Origin: CAXXOK01 sp963666755
GTDB lineage: Bacteria > Bacillota > Clostridia > Christensenellales > Aristaeellaceae
Assembly: GCA_963666755.2 (NCBI GenBank)
Contig: CAXXGW010000009.1
Coordinates: forward strand, 682,001 to 746,000
Direction of reading: 5' to 3'
DNA: 64,000 bases
Part shown: positions 59,217-64,000 of the stretch, piece by piece
How positions within the stretch are numbered: the first letter of the stretch is position 1
How the letters are laid out: every line of letters begins with the position of its first letter
Notes under the pieces: model-generated
The model's input: only the letters and a program-made list of their open reading frames with translations
What the model was told of the DNA's origin: nothing
Database searches by the model: none
Program-made: the position numbers and the translations under genes

Positions 59217-60440
59217 TCAGGCAACCCAGTTAATCATCATACCGACTAGCGTAATCACCAGGCCGCCCGCGACGATGGAACCGAGCTGCCCCGCCACGTT
59301 GGCGCTGATGGACTGCATCAGCACAAAGTTATAGGGGTCTTCGGCTTTCGCCATCTTCTGCACCACGCGCGCGCTCATGGGGAAGGCGGAAATGCCCGCC
59401 GCGCCGATCATGGGGTTGATTTTGTTTTTCCGGAACAGGTTAAGGAACTTGGCAAACAGTACGCCGCCCGCCGTGTCAAACACAAAGGCCAGCAGCCCCA
59501 GCCCCATGATCAGCAACGTATCCCAGCGCAGGAAATTCTGCGCGACCATGGTGGAGCCGATGGTCAGGCCCAGCAGGATGGTCACCAGATTGGCCAGCTC
59601 ATTCTGTGCGGTTTTGCTGAGACGCTCCAGCACCCCGCATTCCCGCAGGAGGTTGCCAAACATCAAGCTGCCGACCAGAGGCACGCTCATGGGCACGATG
59701 ATGCCCGCCAGAATGGTTACCAGAATGGGGAAGATAATCAGCGCTGTGCGCGGGGCGCGCTGTTCGTTATAGGTCATGCGGATGGTGCGCTCCTTATGGG
59801 TGGTCAGCGCGCGGATGACCGGCGGCTGAATCACGGGCACCAGCGACATGTAGCTGTACGCCGCCACGCTGATGGGCGCCATATAGGCGGTCAGGCGGAA
59901 ATGGTTGGCGACATAAAGCGTAGTTGGCCCGTCCGCCGCGCCAATAATACCGATGGCGGACGCCAGACGGATGATCAGGCTCTGCTTTTCGGGCCCGTCC
60001 GCCATGGCGGCGATGTCGGGCAGAAGGTTGGGGATCAGCACCAGCGCGATCAGGAATGTGGCGAAAATGCCGAACTGCGCCGCCGCGCCGAAAAAGATCA
60101 TCGACGGATCCTTGAGCAGCGGGGAGAAGTCGATCATCGCGCCGACGGCGATGAAAATCAGGATGGGGAACAGCTCGTTCTGGATGCCGGACTTGAACAG
60201 CACCGTCAGGAAACCTTCATCCCCCAAAACACTGGGGAACGCGGCGCCCAGAATCGGCGGCATGTTGGCCAGAATGGCGCCAAAGCCAATGGGGAGCAGA
60301 AGCGCGGGCTCATAGTCCTTCTTGATGGCCAGATAGATCAAAACCCCGGAAATCACCAGCATGACGAGCGATTTCAGCCCTTCCGCGGTGCCCAGATAGA
60401 CCACGCCGGAGAACAGATCCTTGAGAAACGAGACGTCCAC
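59217..60440 (-). CDS. oadB: sodium-ion-translocating decarboxylase beta subunit
   Basis: 407 residues with a GTG start at 60440 behind AGGAGG. The protein decarboxylates carboxybiotin at the membrane and exports Na+ in oxaloacetate, methylmalonyl-CoA or glutaconyl-CoA decarboxylases. Family hallmarks: GAMIDFSPLLKDPS with its conserved aspartate, SAIGIIGAADGPTTLYV, YSYMSLVPVIQPPV, NLLRECGVLERLS and INPMIGAAGISAFPMSARVVQ. The alpha (carboxyltransferase) subunit is not beside it, so the substrate is unknown. Energy coupling by Na+ is expected for this anaerobe-like gene set. Confidence 0.93.
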   Translation of the reverse strand: MDVSFLKDLFSGVVYLGTAEGLKSLVMLVISGVLIYLAIKKDYEPALLLPIGFGAILANMPPILGAAFPSVLGDEGFLTVLFKSGIQNELFPILIFIAVGAMIDFSPLLKDPSMIFFGAAAQFGIFATFLIALVLIPNLLPDIAAMADGPEKQSLIIRLASAIGIIGAADGPTTLYVANHFRLTAYMAPISVAAYSYMSLVPVIQPPVIRALTTHKERTIRMTYNEQRAPRTALIIFPILVTILAGIIVPMSVPLVGSLMFGNLLRECGVLERLSKTAQNELANLVTILLGLTIGSTMVAQNFLRWDTLLIMGLGLLAFVFDTAGGVLFAKFLNLFRKNKINPMIGAAGISAFPMSARVVQKMAKAEDPYNFVLMQSISANVAGQLGSIVAGGLVITLVGMMINWVA

Positions 60441-60485
60441 AGAGGTTCCTCCTTATTTACTGTACCGAATGGCAAACTAATCATC

Positions 60486-60515
60486 ATTATAGCATTGTCG
60501 GACGGCGCGTGTCAA
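60486..60515 (-). promoter_or_regulatory. oadB: promoter of the oadB operon
   Basis: On the minus strand both hexamers are perfect: TTGACA (60510-60515), an 18-base spacer, TATAAT (60486-60491). Confidence 0.85.
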
Positions 60516-60537
60516 AGCCTGCGCGAAGGCTGAGCCC

Positions 60538-61035
60538 TCAGTGTGGAGCGCGTCGGCTGGCTTCCCGCCGCGCTTTGCCAATTTCAAAATCAGCACGCTG
60601 CTGCTCGGTTTCCAGCACGAGGGCGGGTACCGCCACGGGGCGTTTATCGCGCCCCAGCGCGACCATGGTTACGTAGGCGCGGTTCACATGCGTGCGGTTT
60701 ACGGTTTCGCAGGCGGAATCTTCCACAAACGTATCCACGCAGATCAGCATGCTGGTGCGGCCGACATACACCATCCGCCCCTGCAGCACGACAATGTCGT
60801 CCAGCTTGGCGGGGGCCAGAAAATCCAGCCGGTCGATGGCGGCGGTGGTCACCTCGCAGGCGCAGTGGCGGCGCGCCACCACGGCGGCGACCACGTCCAC
60901 CCATTCCATCAGCTTGCCGCCAAACAGGCGGAAAGTCTGATTGCAATCCTTCGGCATGATGATATGCACCTGTTCGGCACGGCTGTAATCCACCGTATGG
61001 GTCAGGTTCGGGTTTACACTGCAGCTCTCAGGCAT
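60538..61035 (-). CDS. hot-dog fold acyl-CoA thioesterase
   Basis: 165 residues, ATG at 61035 behind AAAGGAG, overlapping the end of the upstream gene by eight bases. It shows the YciA/BACH-type hot-dog pattern: an initial strand (VHIIMPKDCNQTFRLFGGKLMEWVDVVAAVVARRHC) with the helix-beginning aspartate, AIDRLDFLAPAKLDDIV, GRMVYVGRTSMLICVDTF and RAYVTMVALGRD. It would hydrolyse acyl-CoA thioesters in the cytoplasm. It may be functionally related to the acyl-CoA ligase at 42943, but the two are far apart. Confidence 0.88.
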   Translation of the reverse strand: MPESCSVNPNLTHTVDYSRAEQVHIIMPKDCNQTFRLFGGKLMEWVDVVAAVVARRHCACEVTTAAIDRLDFLAPAKLDDIVVLQGRMVYVGRTSMLICVDTFVEDSACETVNRTHVNRAYVTMVALGRDKRPVAVPALVLETEQQRADFEIGKARREASRRAPH

Positions 61036-62596
61036 GTGGCTCGTTCTCCTTTGCTTCCGTAAGAATATCGCTTGCATGCTGCGGTGCGGGCAGCGCTGCA
61101 AGCAGGGGCCGAATTTCGGCGCTTAAAAGTGCCGGATCAAACAGGGGAAGCCATAACAGCCCGCGGGCGGGCAGCGGATGCAGCACAAACAGATCGGGAA
61201 ATTTTCGGATCAGCCGCCGGTAGAAAGCTGCCTCGGCAAACCCGCGGTGCATTTCGGCATCCAACTGGGTAATGGACTGCGCCTCCTCCAGCAGGAGCTT
61301 GATCAGGCGGCGCGGCACCACAAGCAAAGTCGCGTCCGGTTCGTTCGCCACCCAACCGATGTGCACCCGATCGTCCAGCAGTACGGTAAAATCCGGGCAG
61401 GCCTGAGGGCATACGGGATGGGGCATCGCGTCGAAATCGACCCAGGCAAGGGTGTCGAAGGTCGGATACGCCCGCATGGCGCGTTCCAGCAGTGCGATCC
61501 GGCCGCGTGCGAACAGCTGCCGCCGGGTTGCCCCCGCAGCGGTCAGGGCGCGCGGTAGCAGCGCGTGTTCCGGATACGCCAGCGTGTTGGGGAACTTGGC
61601 GCGCAGGGGACGCTCCAGCTCGCCACCCGCATACAGCGCAAGCGGCAGTGCGCGCAGGGCGCTCAGGTAGACAAAGCGAAGCAGCGCGAGTTGCGGCGGG
61701 CAGGGCGGGTCGGGGGTATCCACCCACGCGGTCACTACCAGAGGCGCGGGTTCGGCTGTGCGCTTGAGGAGCGAGGCGGCGGCGCGCTGCAGGGCAGGGG
61801 CAAGGGGCATGCGTTGCGCATATCCTTCCTCAGGCCCAAACAGCCCCCAAAGTGCGCGCGGCGAGAGGATTCCTCCGGCCGGGTCCGCCCCCAGACGCTG
61901 CGTAAACCGCTCGACCGCAGGCGGAGGCAGCAATTCCGGCCCGGGCAGGCGAAGCATGGCAACTGGGAGTTGGCTAAGCGGCCAGAACGGCGCGCGATCC
62001 AGCGCATACACGGGGGTTTCGGTGCCAAAGGCAGCGAAGCTGAGCAACGCGGGTTCCAATCCGGCGGTTCGTAAAAACGCAACGCGGCCCAGAACGCATC
62101 CGGGATGAACCAGCAGGGTGCGCACCGGCGCGGCGGAACACACCAGCGGCAGACCCGCGCCCAAAGGCGCGCCCTGCGGCCCGAAAGGGCCAGACAGGGC
62201 GGGCAGGCAGGGCTGCGCCTGCGCTTCCTGCCCAACAATCACGGCAGTCAGAAGCGCGCGCGGGGCGCCGGTGCGCGATAGCCTCGAAAACAGCATGCGA
62301 TCCCAGCCCTGCGCAAACCCGTATACACCCGGCAAGGACAGGAAATGCGTTTCATCCGTGAGTAGCGGCGGCAGAGCGGCCAGCCCGGCGGCTTCGTTAT
62401 AAAACAACAGATCGCTCTGTTTGAGGGCCGCTTCCGGCGGCGCGGCGGTGCGCACCTCCTGTTCCAGCGGCACAGGCAGGGCAAACCGCAGACTGAACGG
62501 ATGCCGGGCATGCGCAAGCGCATCCAGCACCATCCAGAGGCCGGTTTCCGCATCCGGCAGCGCGGAAAGGACGATCAGCAGGCGGGGGTTGAGCAT
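61028..62596 (-). CDS. glycosyltransferase-like protein of unknown specificity
   Basis: 522 residues, ATG at 62596 with GAGGAGG; the longer frame to 62641 lacks a ribosome site. The first 110 residues (LLIVLSALPDAETGLWMVLDALAHARHPFSLRFALP) look like the start of a nucleotide-sugar-transferase-like fold. The segment FDTLAWVDFDAMPHPV near residue 400 places a D-x-D where GT-A enzymes bind metal. The middle is Pro/Ala/Leu-rich. No family signature is strong enough to name a reaction. It overlaps the thioesterase gene by eight bases and has a good promoter. Confidence 0.55.
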   Translation of the reverse strand: MLNPRLLIVLSALPDAETGLWMVLDALAHARHPFSLRFALPVPLEQEVRTAAPPEAALKQSDLLFYNEAAGLAALPPLLTDETHFLSLPGVYGFAQGWDRMLFSRLSRTGAPRALLTAVIVGQEAQAQPCLPALSGPFGPQGAPLGAGLPLVCSAAPVRTLLVHPGCVLGRVAFLRTAGLEPALLSFAAFGTETPVYALDRAPFWPLSQLPVAMLRLPGPELLPPPAVERFTQRLGADPAGGILSPRALWGLFGPEEGYAQRMPLAPALQRAAASLLKRTAEPAPLVVTAWVDTPDPPCPPQLALLRFVYLSALRALPLALYAGGELERPLRAKFPNTLAYPEHALLPRALTAAGATRRQLFARGRIALLERAMRAYPTFDTLAWVDFDAMPHPVCPQACPDFTVLLDDRVHIGWVANEPDATLLVVPRRLIKLLLEEAQSITQLDAEMHRGFAEAAFYRRLIRKFPDLFVLHPLPARGLLWLPLFDPALLSAEIRPLLAALPAPQHASDILTEAKENEPHA

Positions 62597-62662
62597 ACGC
62601 CCTCCTCGGTTTAACCGGCGGCCGCAGGTGGGAAAGCCCAACGGCGCCGTGGTTCTGCCCCC

Positions 62663-62691
62663 ATGATAGCGGGAAAGGATAACGCCGTCAA
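62663..62691 (-). promoter_or_regulatory. promoter of the glycosyltransferase-like/thioesterase operon
   Basis: On the minus strand TTGACG (62686-62691), 17 bases, TATCAT (62663-62668). Confidence 0.7.
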
Positions 62692-62731
62692 GAGGCCGGT
62701 TAGACAGAAGAAGGGGGCTGGGAACAGAATC

Positions 62732-62814
62732 CCTCGTACCATTTCCAAAGGGCGCACCCCTTTGGAAATGGGGAGCGAGGCAGAAGCCCCGGGTTACGCC
62801 GCGAAGCCCGGGGC
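62732..62814. repeat. tandem intergenic hairpins
   Basis: The first hairpin pairs CCATTTCCAAAGG (62739-62751) with its exact complement (62759-62771) and is extended by CCTCG/CGAGG. The second pairs GCCCCGGG (62786-62793) with CCCGGGGC (62807-62814). They lie downstream of the PAS gene on the minus strand and may terminate it, although U-tracts are poor. The rest of the 336-base gap (62597-62932) holds only the promoter at 62663-62691. Confidence 0.5.
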
Positions 62815-62932
62815 AAGCGAAGCCAATCTGTCTTTGTTTTGCTCACAAAAACGGACGAACCGCCGTGGCGGTGCGCCCGTGGAATCTGCCGGGATGGCTC
62901 GAAGTGCTCTCAAACCCGTTATTCTCGATTCA

Positions 62933-64000
62933 TCAGGAAAGGAGAGGCTCCACCACTGCAGAGGCATCGGACGCAGCATGCGCCTCACAAGGGGTTTCGA
63001 TCACAACGCACAGGGGCCGGACATGCGGCTGTTTTTCAAACGCGGTAAAGAGGAAGGACAGGCAGACCGACGTTCCGTCCGCTAAGGAGAGGGTGCGCGC
63101 GACATCCGGCAAATCTGCGTCCGGCAGGGGCATGAAAGGCTTAAACAGCACCGCGCGCATCCCGGCCGGATCGGCCGGACTCTCCGGCTGGGGCATCGCG
63201 GTTAGTAATGAGGTCATGCGCGTGTTCTCATATAGGGGTTCTGCGGTCTGATCCAGATTGTAAATCCCCACGGCTAGGGGGATGCGGTTCATCAGAGCCC
63301 GCAGGCTGGGGTGTACCGTTTTGTATTCGGTGATATTCTCCATCACGGCAAAGATGCGGGTCGAGGCGCCGTCCGGGCCGGGGTAGAGGGTGTTGAGCGC
63401 GCGCAGCCAAAGAATACTGCCATTTTTATGGAATACGCGGTAGTCGATCTGGAAGGGCTGTTGCGTGCGCAGCAGGGTGCGCGTGCCTTCCTCAAAACGC
63501 GGCACATCTTCCGGATGCACGCCTGCGTAGGAGGTCAGGTCGTCAAACAGCGCTTCCTGTTCGTCGTAACCGATCATCTTGCGGTAGCCGGGGCTCAGGT
63601 ACAGAATGCGCTGCCGTCCGTTACGCACCTCAAAAATGCCCATGCCCACCATGAAGTTTTCCGCAAACGCCCGGAAGCGCATCTGCTCGTCCAGCAGAGT
63701 CTCCCGGATTTTCATCTGATCGTCAATCAGGCTGATGGCAACGACGCAGCGGCGTATGTGCCCCTCTTCATCCGGGGCCAGCGTGCAAAGCAGGCGGCAC
63801 CATAGGGCTTGCCCCGCATGGGTGAGCAGGCGCAGGGTGACGGTCGCATTGTTGTGCGCCAGCAAATCATTCACAAAGGTACGGAACACGCTCAAATCCT
63901 GCGGGTGCAGGTAGGGCTCGACATCCTTGTAGGAGGTCAGGAAGCGCATATCATACCCGCTTAGCGAGAACTGTTCAAAATTGCGGGAAGCTGTTGTCTT
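62933..64000 (-). CDS. multi-PAS sensor protein (5' end beyond the window)
   Basis: The frame stays open to the last base of the window, so the start and probably further domains lie to the right. The visible 355 residues contain the end of one PAS/PAC unit (YLHPQDLSVFRTFVNDLLAHNNATVTLRLL, then GHIRRCVVAISLIDDQ) and a complete PAS unit (RFRAFAENFMVGMGIFEV through RIFAVMENITEYK). A third degenerate one (LRALMNRIPLAVGIYNLDQT) follows, and the C-terminus has no output domain. The PAS units resemble those of the 1677-residue protein at 17529-22562, so a diguanylate-cyclase or kinase module could be encoded upstream. A ligand cannot be predicted. Confidence 0.8.
   Translation of the reverse strand, partial: KTTASRNFEQFSLSGYDMRFLTSYKDVEPYLHPQDLSVFRTFVNDLLAHNNATVTLRLLTHAGQALWCRLLCTLAPDEEGHIRRCVVAISLIDDQMKIRETLLDEQMRFRAFAENFMVGMGIFEVRNGRQRILYLSPGYRKMIGYDEQEALFDDLTSYAGVHPEDVPRFEEGTRTLLRTQQPFQIDYRVFHKNGSILWLRALNTLYPGPDGASTRIFAVMENITEYKTVHPSLRALMNRIPLAVGIYNLDQTAEPLYENTRMTSLLTAMPQPESPADPAGMRAVLFKPFMPLPDADLPDVARTLSLADGTSVCLSFLFTAFEKQPHVRPLCVVIETPCEAHAASDASAVVEPLLS

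Noticed and set aside
1..64000. tRNA, rRNA genes and CRISPR arrays
   Set aside because: I looked for cloverleaf-like GTTCGA/CCA-type segments, rRNA blocks and regularly spaced direct repeats and saw none.

Overview
The window is GC-rich, gene-dense chromosomal DNA that looks like a high-GC member of the Clostridia (Bacillota). The signs are two T-box leaders, a yybP-ykoY manganese riboswitch, strong GGAGG ribosome sites, sigma-A type promoters (TTGACA, 17 bp, TATAAT), several TTG and GTG starts, a YlbF-family gene, an mltG/U32-peptidase pair, and OadB/OadG sodium-pump subunits. I see no rRNA, tRNA, CRISPR array, transposase, integrase or phage gene. Two ABC substrate-binding proteins have signal peptides without a lipobox cysteine, which is unusual for a monoderm.

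Layout. 1-3.5 kb: a Nif3-like protein (cut by the window edge), a zinc-ribbon coiled-coil protein, pyrimidine-nucleoside phosphorylase and a secreted protein. 3.5-6.4 kb: a P-type ATPase behind a manganese riboswitch. 6.9-13.5 kb: envelope proteins (two polytopic membrane proteins and a secreted toroid protein) plus an orphan transmembrane-macro protein resembling the type II Thoeris effector ThsA. 13.6-17.1 kb: argH, an ABC-F protein and a DUF1653 protein. 17.5-25.1 kb: a 1677-residue REC/GGDEF/EAL/PAS/GGDEF protein and a histidine kinase/response regulator pair. 25.2-27.5 kb: an apparent redox module (NapH-like ferredoxin, its membrane partner, a ferritin-like DUF2202 protein). 27.5-32.4 kb: a MIF-like tautomerase, larA, and a Trp T-box-controlled trpXYZ-type transporter. 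32.6-38.9 kb: a YlbF-family protein, mltG, a U32 peptidase, a kinase-LRR receptor and a membrane protein. 39.2-42.6 kb: wecB, murI, a small membrane protein and a GNAT acetyltransferase. 42.6-48.7 kb: a T-box-controlled acyl-CoA ligase and two envelope proteins. 49.2-53.4 kb: adenosylhomocysteinase and metNIQ, separated by a short leader ORF. 53.4-57.6 kb: thioredoxin, a BTAD regulator, two membrane proteins and an iron alcohol dehydrogenase. 58.0-60.5 kb: an oadB-oadG operon without a carboxyltransferase. 60.5-64 kb: a hot-dog thioesterase, a glycosyltransferase-like protein and a PAS protein cut by the right edge.

The most striking item is between ahcY and metNIQ. A promoter is followed by a 27-codon ORF with a good ribosome site that encodes five internal methionines and five cysteines, and then by an intrinsic terminator just before metN. 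This is the architecture of a ribosome-mediated attenuator sensing Met and/or Cys, where Firmicutes usually use a SAM riboswitch or a Met T-box. Other notable items are the T-box in front of an acyl-CoA ligase, the orphan ThsA-like protein, and an ABC-F protein in which all three motifs of one composite ATP site are degenerate while the other site is intact.

Coordinates and starts come from reading the sequence. Family names rest on motif recognition, not on database searches.
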